Shown: in pieces, positions 1 through 7,271 of the stretch
Layout of the letters: each line of letters starts with the position of its first letter
Numbering within the stretch: position 1 is the first letter of the stretch
Assembly: GCA_041736895.1 (NCBI GenBank)
Contig: JBGSSS010000033.1
Coordinates: 1-18,346 of the forward strand
DNA: 18,346 bases
Direction: 5' to 3'
Source of the DNA: JANRLT01 sp041736895
Lineage (GTDB): Bacteria; Planctomycetota; Planctomycetia; Pirellulales; JALHPA01
Position numbers and translations under genes: made by a program
Notes under the pieces: model-generated
Databases searched by the model: none
What the model was told of the DNA's origin: nothing
What the model saw: only the letters and a program-made list of their open reading frames with translations

Positions 1-455
1 TCGGCGGCGACGCCGAGCGCTTTGAGGCTCGCCAAGAGATCGGCGATTGGCCGCTCGCGCATCCGCGCGGTGCCGTCGAGCGTAAAGGTCCCCTGCCCCA
101 CGGCGACCATGGCCGTGAGAAACCGGACCGAGGTGCCGCTATTGGCGATGTAGAGGTCGGCCTGTAGCGCCGGAATCACGCCGCCGCAGCCGCGAATCCG
201 AATCTGTCGCAACGCCGGATCGCGCTGTTCCAAATCCGGCACCACCGCCAGCCCCAGCTTCGCGAGCGAATCGAGCATGACCCGCGTGTCTTCGCTATCA
301 AGCGCGCCGGTGAGGAGCGATTCGCCCTCGGCGAGCGCAGCGCAAATCAGCGCGCGGTTCGTAATACTCTTCGACCCCGGCGGCCGCATCGTTCCGCGCA
401 GCGGCCCGCGCGCGGGTGTGATCGTAATCGATGCCGGCCAGGTTTTCTTGCTCAT
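1..455 (-). CDS. aroA: 3-phosphoshikimate 1-carboxyvinyltransferase (EPSP synthase), N-terminal part
   Basis: This is the sixth step of the shikimate pathway: transfer of the enolpyruvyl group of PEP to shikimate-3-phosphate in the cytoplasm. The ATG lies at 453-455 and the frame stays open to the window edge, so 151 codons of a gene usually 420-450 codons long are visible. The translation begins MSKKTWPASITITPARGPLR. It then carries PPGSKSITNRALI, where Lys29, Ser30 and Arg34 match the family's PEP/S3P-binding Lys-Ser-Arg. Further on come NSGTSVRFLTA (residues 105-115, substrate-binding loop) and DGTARMRERPIADLLASL. The family call is secure. No strong Shine-Dalgarno sequence is seen upstream. 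The gene runs off the left edge, so truncation here reflects the window and not decay. Confidence 0.95.
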   Translation of the reverse strand, partial: MSKKTWPASITITPARGPLRGTMRPPGSKSITNRALICAALAEGESLLTGALDSEDTRVMLDSLAKLGLAVVPDLEQRDPALRQIRIRGCGGVIPALQADLYIANSGTSVRFLTAMVAVGQGTFTLDGTARMRERPIADLLASLKALGVAA

Positions 456-555
456 TGATTGTCAGAGAAAATTCAAGCCACAGATGTGCAGGTAAGTTTC
501 AACCGATTTCAGTTCAATCCACCGGGATGACATTCTAGTTTGAGGCGACTCCCTC

Positions 556-740
556 AAAAACCTAGTTTGGCTCCCTCCCCCTTGAGGGGAGGGCTGGGGA
601 GGGGGTTTTTGATGCCACAGAAATATATTTATGGAGCAAGATTCTCTTAGGCGAGTTTCTTTTTTTCTCTCGCACTTGATTCCCGCTCCGACCCCCTCCC
701 TAACCCTCCCCGCAAGGGGGACGGGACCAGACAGGTTTTT
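556..740. repeat. MITE-like element with ~50-bp terminal inverted repeats
   Basis: This fills the 336-bp gap between aroA and the propeller gene. The arm at 556-606 reappears in reverse complement at 691-740. Both arms share AAAAACCT, then CCCCCTTG(A/C)GGGGAGGG, then GGGAGGGGGT. Each arm also folds on itself (CCCC..GGGG). The ~85-bp middle is AT-rich and holds no plausible gene. Beside the left arm are a direct repeat of CTAGTTTG (536-543 and 562-569) and a small hairpin, TTGAGG/CCTCAA (540-557). The arms differ at several positions, so the element is not fresh. I recognise the C-run/G-run style from dispersed intergenic repeats in bacteria, but copy number cannot be judged here. Confidence 0.7.
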
Positions 741-791
741 TCTGCGCGAGCTTGAGGCGAATAATCGATCTCCATGAATGGTCATGATCAT

Positions 792-1994
792 TCACTTCCC
801 CGCCGCGATCTTCCACAACTCCCCGCCGACACGCACATACAGCGCCCCGCCGGCGAGCGCCGGCGTGGCCATGACTTCGCCGCCGAGTTTGTTATCGGCG
901 ATCAGCTTCCCCTTGTCGCCGCTCAGATCGACCGTTTGAATGTTCCCGTCCTTGGCGCTGACGTACATCGTGTCGCCGGCGATGACGGGTGTGGCCCAGA
1001 ATTGCCCCTTCAGGCGCAATTGCCAAGCGGCTTCGCCGGTTTTCGTGTCGGCCGCGTTGAGGACGCCGGCGCGGTTGATGACGTAAACGCGGTCCTTGTG
1101 AACGACGGGGCTCGCCGCACCCGCATTGAGTTTGGCGTTGCTCCAGAGCACCTCGGGCTCGCTGTCGCCGAACTTGATCGCGCGGAGTCCGCCGCCGGGG
1201 ACATATGCGACGTCACCGCTGACGACGGTCGAACTAATGCCGTCGCATTCCTTGGCGTTGGTCCAGCGTTCGGTCCCGGTTTTCGGATCGCGGGCCGTAA
1301 TGCCCGCGGCGTTGGTCAGCAGTACCAACGGCTTGCCGTCGGCCATCGTGGCGACAGTTGGCGAGGACCAGGTCGCTTCCTTGGCACGCGGAATGTGCCA
1401 GAGGGTCTCGCCCGTTTTGGCATCGAGGCCGAGCGCGAACGAATCGCCCTGCGCTTCGGATTGCACGATGACGACGCCATCGATGACGGCGACCGACGAC
1501 GACATGCCGATGTCGTTACCCGCTTCGGGATAGTCGAGCGCTAGGCCGCGAAACCACAGCAACTCGCCGTTCAAATCGTACGCGAGCAAATCATTGGACG
1601 AGAAGAACGCAAAGACGCGCGTCCCATCGCTAGCCGCGGTATTGGCCGCGACAGCGCTCGACTCGTGTGTGAGCGTGCGGCCGGTCGCCCAGGCTTGGCG
1701 TTCCCAGAGCAGCTTGCCGTCGGCCGTGTCGAAGCAGAGCGTGTGCAAGCGGTCTTCCTTGGCGCCGCTGGAACTGGTGATGATGACCTTGTTCTTGACG
1801 ACAATCGGCGAGCTGACCCCTTTACCCGGCAGTTTGGCTTTCCAGGCGACGCCGTCATCAGCGCTGAACTTCGTCGGCGGCGCGGCATCTTTCGAGATGC
1901 CGCTCCCATCCCCACGAAACGACGGCCAATCCGACGCGGCGAGTGCGGCGAGGGAGAGAGAAAGCAGGCAAAGGTTCGTCAGTAGTGTTTTCAT
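792..1994 (-). CDS. secreted PQQ-like beta-propeller repeat protein
   Basis: The protein has 400 residues. An N-terminal signal peptide (MKTLLTNLCLLSLSLAALAA) has a likely cleavage site before SDWPSFRGDG. DWPSFRGDGSG is the characteristic start of the mature PQQ-like propeller proteins common in planctomycetes. Blades follow as repeats of the type DAKTGETLWHI, DPKTGTERWT and DTKTGEAAWQLRLKGQFWATP. This is the WD/YWTD-like PQQ repeat also found in BamB and quinoprotein dehydrogenases. There is no cytochrome domain and no dehydrogenase catalytic core, so I do not call it an enzyme. It probably acts outside the cytoplasmic membrane, as a scaffold or binding protein. The start is the ATG at 1992-1994, with a weak GAAG upstream. 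It lies alone between repeat elements, with no operon partner. Confidence 0.85.
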   Translation of the reverse strand: MKTLLTNLCLLSLSLAALAASDWPSFRGDGSGISKDAAPPTKFSADDGVAWKAKLPGKGVSSPIVVKNKVIITSSSGAKEDRLHTLCFDTADGKLLWERQAWATGRTLTHESSAVAANTAASDGTRVFAFFSSNDLLAYDLNGELLWFRGLALDYPEAGNDIGMSSSVAVIDGVVIVQSEAQGDSFALGLDAKTGETLWHIPRAKEATWSSPTVATMADGKPLVLLTNAAGITARDPKTGTERWTNAKECDGISSTVVSGDVAYVPGGGLRAIKFGDSEPEVLWSNAKLNAGAASPVVHKDRVYVINRAGVLNAADTKTGEAAWQLRLKGQFWATPVIAGDTMYVSAKDGNIQTVDLSGDKGKLIADNKLGGEVMATPALAGGALYVRVGGELWKIAAGK

Positions 1995-2024
1995 GCGTCT
2001 TCAAACGGTTTGTAGTTCGTCAAC

Positions 2025-2247
2025 GATCCCGCGAGGGATCGAAGCAATTAGCCGGTGGTCGCGGCAACGCCGCGCCCACCGGAAATATAGTCAAAGGATT
2101 AGAGCATCCCGGAGGGATGCCAGCCGCGTTCCAATGTTAGCAATGTGGCTTGCACCCCTCCGGGGTGCCCGATTTGTTGCTGCGATTTTCCGGTGGGCGA
2201 AGCTGCGCTTCGACCACCGGCTAATGGCTGTGATCCCTCTCGGGATC
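2025..2247. repeat. nested-palindrome intergenic repeat, copy A
   Basis: Six hairpins are arranged as a mirror image (a-b-c / c'-b'-a'). a: GATCCC-GCGA-GGGATC (2025-2040) and GATCCC-TCTC-GGGATC (2232-2247). b: CCGGTGG (2052-2058) paired with CCACCGG (2076-2082), with a second pair at 2190-2196 and 2214-2220; inner stems extend both. c: GCATCCC-GGA-GGGATGC (2104-2120) and GCACCCC-TCC-GGGGTGC (2152-2168). The b hairpins also give terminal inverted repeats (TTAGCCGGTGG / CCACCGGCTAA). It occupies most of the 353-bp gap 1995-2347, and I see no gene in it. A second, diverged copy lies at 7015-7239. Confidence 0.85.
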
Positions 2248-2316
2248 AATTCGGAACTGCACCTTCCTTTTATCGCCCTCGCTAACGCTACGGGCTACAA
2301 AAGAAACGCCTGCAGA

Positions 2317-2344
2317 TGTCAATTGTCAATTATCCATTGTCAAT
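2317..2344. repeat. short tandem heptamer array
   Basis: Four units of seven bases stand in register: TGTCAAT at 2317, TGTCAAT at 2324, the variant TATCCAT at 2331, and TGTCAAT at 2338. The array ends three bases before the stop codon of the minus-strand gene that begins at 3520, so it lies in that gene's 3' flank. It is AT-rich in a GC-rich setting. Just before it (about 2276-2300) is a segment containing GCTAACGCTACGGGCTAC, which looks like a fragment of another dispersed repeat. That impression is recollection only. No function is apparent. Confidence 0.5.
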
Positions 2345-2347
2345 TGC

Positions 2348-3520
2348 TTACTTCTTTTCTTTCGGCGGCGGCTCCAGCGCCGCAGCTGGCGTCTCAGCGC
2401 GGTTCTTTGCTAGGATCGGCGTGCCGATGTCGTCGCAGACGCGAAGCTGGAACTGCCAATCCTGCGCCCACTTCTCCGTCTGCTCGTTTTGGCAAATCTT
2501 GAGCAGGATCGTGTTGCGGCCTGGCTTAAGCGTGGCTTTGGCCGAATACTGATCGATGTTGGTCGAGGCATGATACACCTCGCGCTCGTGGAGCAGTTCA
2601 CCGTTGAGCCAGATCTTGTTGGCGCAAATGCAACCGAGCCGCAACTGACATGGCGTCTCCTTGTCGACTTCGAATTCGGCGAGTGCGTACGCTGCCGCAC
2701 CCATGTGTTTGCCGATTGCTTTGTTGAGATCGACGACACCGTATTGGTCGCTGCTCTGCGCAGGAATCCATTTCACCGGGCCCTCTTTGCCGTCGTAAAG
2801 CGCGGCGGGGTTGATTTCTTTCTCCGGCGGGTACGCGACGGCGAAGCCTTTCTTGTCGCGATTGTCGAACGGGCCGATGATTTTCCAGTCCATGATGAAG
2901 CCCATGTGCTTCGGCAGGTCGACTTTGGCCCCTTGCTCGCGCAGCTCGGTCGCCATCTTGTCGATTTGATCTAGATCGCGGGCATGGCTAAAGAGTTTTT
3001 GATACTCTTTCAGGTAGCCTTCCTTGGACAACGACTTCGCGTCAAAGAGCTTCAGCTGGTAGTCGATGGCATCGCGGCGCAGTTCGAGGCTCGGATCGTC
3101 GAGCATTTGCGGCAGGAGTTCCTGCGGAGCTGATTTCTTGATCCGAGTCAGCAACTCGAACGACAAACGCCGCGCGCGGGGCGAGTTCTTGGTAGCGAGC
3201 GTGAATTTTTCGAGGTCGCCGAGCATCGCGGCCGAGTGAATTTTGACTTCGCGGTCGAAGACACTCTCGATCGCGCCGCGGAGCCAGTTGGCTTCGAGCG
3301 GCGACGCGCTATTGATCGCCGTAAGCAACGGCACGAGACTCGACGCCGGCTGCGCCGAGAGCGCGGCGACGGCTTTGACGGCTTCGGCTTGGCCCTTCCC
3401 TTGCACGCCGATGTTTTTCAGCGCGGCAAGGGACTGTTCGAGTGTCGGTTCAGCGCGCAGTGCCGCGAATGGAACTACGCCGAGCAGCAGAGCCAGAGTC
3501 AGGAGAAATGTGTGCTTCAT
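2348..3520 (-). CDS. secreted protein with helical N-terminal half and beta-sandwich-like C-terminal domain
   Basis: The protein has 390 residues. I chose the ATG at 3518-3520 because the translation MKHTFLLTLALLLGVVPFAA is a clean signal peptide ending before EPTLEQ. The open frame continues upstream to 3961, but that stretch would cross the divergent gene and has no domain sense. Residues ~25-190 are helical and HEAT-like (LLTRIKKSAPQELLPQMLDD). A MDWKIIGPFDNRDKKGF motif follows, of a kind seen in many planctomycete exported proteins. The last ~170 residues look like a carbohydrate-binding-type sandwich (IWLNGELLHEREVYHA, LKPGRNTILLKICQNE). The tail is Pro/Lys-rich (EPPPKEKK). Function is unknown; a binding role outside the cytoplasm is likely. 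It diverges from the HEAT gene at 3647. Confidence 0.8.
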   Translation of the reverse strand: MKHTFLLTLALLLGVVPFAALRAEPTLEQSLAALKNIGVQGKGQAEAVKAVAALSAQPASSLVPLLTAINSASPLEANWLRGAIESVFDREVKIHSAAMLGDLEKFTLATKNSPRARRLSFELLTRIKKSAPQELLPQMLDDPSLELRRDAIDYQLKLFDAKSLSKEGYLKEYQKLFSHARDLDQIDKMATELREQGAKVDLPKHMGFIMDWKIIGPFDNRDKKGFAVAYPPEKEINPAALYDGKEGPVKWIPAQSSDQYGVVDLNKAIGKHMGAAAYALAEFEVDKETPCQLRLGCICANKIWLNGELLHEREVYHASTNIDQYSAKATLKPGRNTILLKICQNEQTEKWAQDWQFQLRVCDDIGTPILAKNRAETPAAALEPPPKEKK

Positions 3521-3646
3521 GATGGTCAATATTTCGGGTAAACCCTGGGAAATGCTAGTCGTCTCCGTCGCGTCATTGTACTGTATCATGAGTGGCGGAA
3601 AAAGCGTTTCAATTCCTCGCTTCACGTTCGGCAAAAGGAACCCGTG

Positions 3647-4861
3647 ATGATCCGATTTACTAAATCTCGAGTGAACCGAAGCATTGCCGTATTGCAACTG
3701 GCGACAATAGTGCTGGCGTTGAATTTTGTGTCTGCATTTGGCGCGGAAACGCCGCTGGATGTCACGCAGGCGATTGAACAGTTGGCCGGAAGGAACTCTG
3801 TCAAAGCAGCCGACGCCGCAGCTTGGTTGCAGAAACACAAATACACAGCTGAAGAGTTGGAAACGTTGGTCGAGTCTCTCGGCGACGAGCGGCCTGCGTT
3901 TCCTGGTCCCGTTTACAAAGACCGCTATGGGGACACTTCTGTCTGTGAATTCGTCAAGCAAGTTCTCATTGACATGAGAAGCCCGGCAGTTCCGACGATG
4001 ATCAAGTTTTTAAAGAGCGATGCTAAGCCAGTGGCGAAAGTTCGGTGTTTGGAAATCTGTTTTCTGTTGAATATCGATGCAAAAGAGGCATTCCCCACGA
4101 TTGCCGGATTGGCTAAGGAGCCCGGTGATGTCTCTGTTCGGTATCATGCCTACTGGGCACTCTCTATGGTAACAGATGACACCAAGGCAATTATTGCGGA
4201 GTTTGAACCGGCCCTGCGCGACAAAGATCCGAATATTCAATCGATCGTCATCCAGCAACTCTCGTGCTTTAGAGACAACGCCAAAAAGTTCATTCCCGAA
4301 TTGGTGAAATTTCTCGACAGCGATGCCCAGATCACAATTTGGTTTGCACCAGACTTTGCGGGCACCAGACCATTGGCTGCGGATGTGGCCGAGTCTTTGG
4401 CGGGGATGGGAAGTATTGCAGCTGCCGCGTTACCGAAGCTGAGCAGCAAACTTCATGACAAAGATCCAGAAGTACGTCTAGCGGCAGCCTATGCGCATGC
4501 GCTGATTAGCAAAGATCAAGACCCTGGAGTTACCTTGTTGTTAAAAACTGTGCGTTCCAAAGCTGCTGAAGACCAGAGTGCAGTTGTCCATGCAGCGAGT
4601 TACTTTTTTAGGATGGCCAGTAAAGGTGAATTTGATGATGTTACCGACAAAGTTTTCCGCGAGTCAATCAAGCATCCTGAATCCAAGGTAAGGATGTTCG
4701 CAATTCGTGGCATCGTCGCACTCAGACCAGCGGATGCCTTAGAGTTGTTGCGGCCACTCGCGGAGGAAAAAGAAACCGAAGAGAATTATTTCGTCGTTCA
4801 GGATGCCAAGCGTGCGATCGGCGAGTTGAACGTAGCACCCTTCCCCAAGCCACCCAGGTAA
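3647..4861 (+). CDS. secreted HEAT-repeat protein, function unknown
   Basis: The protein has 404 residues from the ATG at 3647-3649. A GTG at 3644 is also in frame, but AAAGGA at 3634-3639 is better spaced for the ATG. The N-terminus has a basic stretch and a hydrophobic segment ending VSAFGAETP, which is a signal peptide. The rest is paired helices of HEAT type, for example LRDKDPNIQSIVIQQL, LHDKDPEVRLAAAYAHAL and HPESKVRMFAIRGIVALR. Such solenoids bind other proteins, and no catalytic motif is visible. Its base composition is clearly lower in GC than its neighbours: 4021-4080 is 43% GC, against 72% for 5161-5220 in the next gene. The stop TAA (4859-4861) directly abuts the ATG of the dehydrogenase, so the two are likely cotranscribed. 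Recent acquisition or replacement of this gene is possible. Confidence 0.82.
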   Translation: MIRFTKSRVNRSIAVLQLATIVLALNFVSAFGAETPLDVTQAIEQLAGRNSVKAADAAAWLQKHKYTAEELETLVESLGDERPAFPGPVYKDRYGDTSVCEFVKQVLIDMRSPAVPTMIKFLKSDAKPVAKVRCLEICFLLNIDAKEAFPTIAGLAKEPGDVSVRYHAYWALSMVTDDTKAIIAEFEPALRDKDPNIQSIVIQQLSCFRDNAKKFIPELVKFLDSDAQITIWFAPDFAGTRPLAADVAESLAGMGSIAAAALPKLSSKLHDKDPEVRLAAAYAHALISKDQDPGVTLLLKTVRSKAAEDQSAVVHAASYFFRMASKGEFDDVTDKVFRESIKHPESKVRMFAIRGIVALRPADALELLRPLAEEKETEENYFVVQDAKRAIGELNVAPFPKPPR

Positions 4862-6055
4862 ATGCAGCTCCTCGCTCCCTACGATCTCCTGATCCCGCGC
4901 CAAATCGTCTTCGGTTGGGGACGCCGCGCGGAGTTGGCACGGCTGACGCGCGATTGGGGGTCGCGGTGTTGGATCGTGTGCGGCTCGCGCACACTCGCCG
5001 AGAACAACACGCTGCATGCGCTCATCGAGCAACTCCACGCGGCCGGCATCACGGCGCAGATTCTTTGTACGCAGACGTCCGAACCGACGGTGCAAGACGT
5101 CGATCGCGCGGCGGCCGAACTCCGGCAGCAGGTCGATCGCCTGCGGCACGTCACGGGGCATTGGCTGCTCGCGATCGGCGGCGGGTCGGCGATGGATCTG
5201 GCCAAGGCGGTCGCCGCGATGCTGACCAACGCCCACGGTTCGAGCGTGGCGGAGTTTCTCGAAGGGATCGGCACTGGCCGCACCATCGAAGTCCCGCCGC
5301 TCTATGTCGCGGCGATGCCGACGACCGCCGGGACCGGGAGCGAAGCGACGAAAAACGCCGTCATCAGCAGTCCCGCGGCGCTCGCGAAAAAGAGCCTCCG
5401 CTCGCCGCTGATGATCCCACCGCTGGTGCTCGTTGATCCCGAGTTGACGGCGACGTTGCCAGCGAAGACGACGGCGTGGACCGGCATGGATGCGCTGACA
5501 CAGTTGATCGAGAGTTACCTGACGCGCAAAGCGCAGCCAACGACGCGGGCGCTCGCCCTCGGCGCGCTCGAAGAATTCGTCCCGGCGCTGCGTACCGCGG
5601 TACAGCCGGGCGAGCAACGCGCAGCGCGTGAGCATCTGGCACACGCCGCGCTGACGTCCGGGATTTGTCTGGCGAACTCGGGACTAGGCATGGCGCATGG
5701 CGTCGCGGCGGCGCTCGGCGCGGTGTGCAATGTGCCGCATGGGTTGGCCTGTGCGGTGATGCTCGGACCAACGCTCAAGGCGAATGCCGAAGGTCGCGAA
5801 GCGGTCTATGAAAACCTGGCTCGTGTGCTGACCGGACGCACCGACGTGAAGCCCAAGCAAGCCGCGAAGCTGGTGATCGACACGGTGCAGGAACTAGCCG
5901 ACGAGATCGGCATCCCGCGAAAGCTGCGCGAGTTGGGCGTCGAGCCGGCGCAAATTCCGGAACTTGTGCGCGGGTCGGCGGGGAATAGCATGAACGGCAA
6001 TCCGCGGACGATTGACGAGGCGGAACTGACAACGATTTTGGAGAAGCTGTGGTGA
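4862..6055 (+). CDS. iron-containing (group III) alcohol dehydrogenase
   Basis: The 397-residue protein is full length for the family. It is an NAD(P)-dependent oxidoreductase that interconverts an alcohol and an aldehyde; the substrate cannot be told. The nucleotide-binding loop GGGSAMD is at 106-112, and PTTAGTGSEAT is at 153-163. Metal-ligand positions are Asp210 (GMDALTQ), His279 (GMAHG) and His293 (NVPHG). The spacing of the two His (14) matches E. coli FucO. The fourth ligand, His in FucO (GMDALTH), is Gln214 here, a change I also associate with other Fe-ADH subfamilies. The ATG follows the HEAT gene's stop with no gap, and the end overlaps the kinase gene, so translation is probably coupled. 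Confidence 0.9.
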   Translation: MQLLAPYDLLIPRQIVFGWGRRAELARLTRDWGSRCWIVCGSRTLAENNTLHALIEQLHAAGITAQILCTQTSEPTVQDVDRAAAELRQQVDRLRHVTGHWLLAIGGGSAMDLAKAVAAMLTNAHGSSVAEFLEGIGTGRTIEVPPLYVAAMPTTAGTGSEATKNAVISSPAALAKKSLRSPLMIPPLVLVDPELTATLPAKTTAWTGMDALTQLIESYLTRKAQPTTRALALGALEEFVPALRTAVQPGEQRAAREHLAHAALTSGICLANSGLGMAHGVAAALGAVCNVPHGLACAVMLGPTLKANAEGREAVYENLARVLTGRTDVKPKQAAKLVIDTVQELADEIGIPRKLRELGVEPAQIPELVRGSAGNSMNGNPRTIDEAELTTILEKLW

Positions 6056-6990
6056 TTTTGGCCGCCGGATTGACGCCTGCCTGGCAGCAGATTCTGTGCT
6101 TCGACCGGTTCACGCCGGGCGAAGTCAACCGCGCCGAGCGCGCGCTCTGGTGCGGCTCGGGCAAGGTCCTGAACGTCGGCCGAGCGCTCGCGGCGATGTG
6201 CCAAGGCGGAGCGCTCGGCGAGGCGAAATGCTTATCGCCGCTCGGCGGCAATGCGGCCGCTGCGATCCGCGAAGAGTTCGCCCGCGATGGCGTGAAGCTC
6301 GAAGTGTTCGAGTCAGCGGTCCCGACGCGCGTCTGCACGACGCTTTTGGACAAGAGCGGCGCGACGACGGAGTTGGTCGAAAACGCGGCGGCATTGCCGG
6401 AGGATGAACTCGCGGCGTACACGCGGCGGTTTCAAGAGCTGGCGCGCGACGCCGAGTACGTCGTCCTCAGCGGCTCGCTCACCGCGAACTGCCCCAGCGA
6501 TTTTTACGCGACGCTGCTCGCCGGTTTTCGCGGCCGGGTACTGCTCGATGCGCGCGGGCCGGAGTTGCAAGCGACGCTGCCGCTCAAGCCGTGGGTGGTG
6601 AAGCCGAACCGGAGCGAACTGGCGAAGACCGTGGGCCGCGAACTTCGCACTGACGATGATCTGATTGCGGCGATGCGATCGTTGCATGAACAAGGGGCCG
6701 AGAACGTCGTCATCAGCGCGGGATCGGAGCGCGTTTGGTTGTTGAACGCCGAGGGGACGTGGAATATCCGCCCGCCGAAGATTACCAACGTCGTGAACCC
6801 CATTGGCAGCGGCGACACGCTGGCGGCTGGGATCGCCTGGGCCAGTTCGCGCGGCGGGAACATGCTCAGCGCGTTGCGCTTCGCGATCACCGCGGCGGCG
6901 GCCAATGTCGAAGAACTGCTGCCGGCGCGCTGGAAGCCAGAGCGAATCGCGGAGTTGATTCCCGAGATCGATGTGCAACCCGTACGTTAG
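6049..6990 (+). CDS. PfkB-family sugar kinase, 1-phosphofructokinase / tagatose-6-phosphate kinase-like
   Basis: The 313-residue protein transfers phosphate from ATP to a sugar or sugar phosphate in the cytoplasm. The C-terminal PfkB signature is NPIGSGDTLAAGIAWA, with Asp256 as catalytic base. The N-terminal substrate loop reads CGSGKVLNVGRAL, where 1-phosphofructokinases usually have GGKGxN. VVKPNRSEL and LSGSLTANCPSDFYATLL are typical of the 1-PFK/LacC branch. The start is GTG at 6049 or GTG at 6052; GGAG at 6040-6043 serves either. The 6052 start would give the common four-base GTGA overlap with the dehydrogenase stop. The adjacent dehydrogenase suggests a shared carbohydrate or aldehyde route, but the actual substrate is not decided by the sequence. 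Confidence 0.87.
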   Translation: MVILAAGLTPAWQQILCFDRFTPGEVNRAERALWCGSGKVLNVGRALAAMCQGGALGEAKCLSPLGGNAAAAIREEFARDGVKLEVFESAVPTRVCTTLLDKSGATTELVENAAALPEDELAAYTRRFQELARDAEYVVLSGSLTANCPSDFYATLLAGFRGRVLLDARGPELQATLPLKPWVVKPNRSELAKTVGRELRTDDDLIAAMRSLHEQGAENVVISAGSERVWLLNAEGTWNIRPPKITNVVNPIGSGDTLAAGIAWASSRGGNMLSALRFAITAAAANVEELLPARWKPERIAELIPEIDVQPVR

Positions 6991-7005
6991 GCATTCTTGC
7001 CTGAC
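6986..7005 (+). terminator. stem-loop spanning the kinase stop codon
   Basis: GTTAGGCA-TTCT-TGCCTGAC gives an eight-pair stem (one G-U pair) and a four-base loop. The TAG stop of the kinase gene lies inside the 5' arm. No T-run follows, so it is not a classical intrinsic terminator. It may protect the 3' end of the operon transcript, or be a dispersed repeat that now supplies the stop codon. Confidence 0.35.
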
Positions 7006-7014
7006 ACTGAATTG

Positions 7015-7239
7015 AATCCCGCAAGGGATTCGAGATCATAGCCGGTGGTCGACGCGCAAGCGGGCCACCACCGGTAAAGGACATCCTCCAAAGATTGGCA
7101 CCCCGCAAGGGGTGCGAGAGCGCTGCAATGGCAACGGTTCTCGCACCCCTCGCGGGGTGCCTATTTTTCTACTTTGCGTATTCCGGTGGTGCGCCGGGTT
7201 GCGGCGACCACCGGCTAAGTTCTCAAATCCCTTCGGGAT
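7015..7239. repeat. nested-palindrome intergenic repeat, copy B
   Basis: It has the same mirror-image order of hairpins as the element at 2025-2247. a: AATCCC-GCAA-GGGATT (7015-7030) and ATCCC-TTC-GGGAT (7227-7239). b: CCGGTGGT (7042-7049) with ACCACCGG (7067-7074), and 7183-7190 with 7207-7214. c: GCACCCC-GCAA-GGGGTGC (7098-7115) and GCACCCC-TCGC-GGGGTGC (7143-7160). Loops differ from copy A. Stems differ only in paired ways: G-C in copy A is A-T in stem a1 here, and T-A in copy A is C-G in stem c1 here. It fills most of the 309-bp gap 6991-7299, and I see no gene inside. Confidence 0.85.
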
Positions 7240-7271
7240 AGAAAAAAAGTGCTACATGTTTGATTCGGTTA

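Noticed and set aside
774..1544. 256-codon plus-strand frame antisense to the propeller gene
   Set aside because: It is a shadow of a gene with clear PQQ-type repeats, with no start signal and no recognisable motif.
2025..2247. CRISPR array or tRNA-like fold for the nested palindromes
   Set aside because: Repeats are mirror-arranged and not direct or evenly spaced, there are no cas genes, and no cloverleaf or CCA end can be drawn.
3521..3961. Upstream extension of the minus-strand secreted protein (open to 3961)
   Set aside because: The extension overlaps the divergent HEAT gene and places a signal peptide in the middle of the protein. The ATG at 3518-3520 starts with a proper signal peptide.
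4739..5644. 301-codon minus-strand frame across the dehydrogenase
   Set aside because: It is an Arg-rich antisense shadow; the plus strand has all Fe-ADH motifs in one uninterrupted frame.
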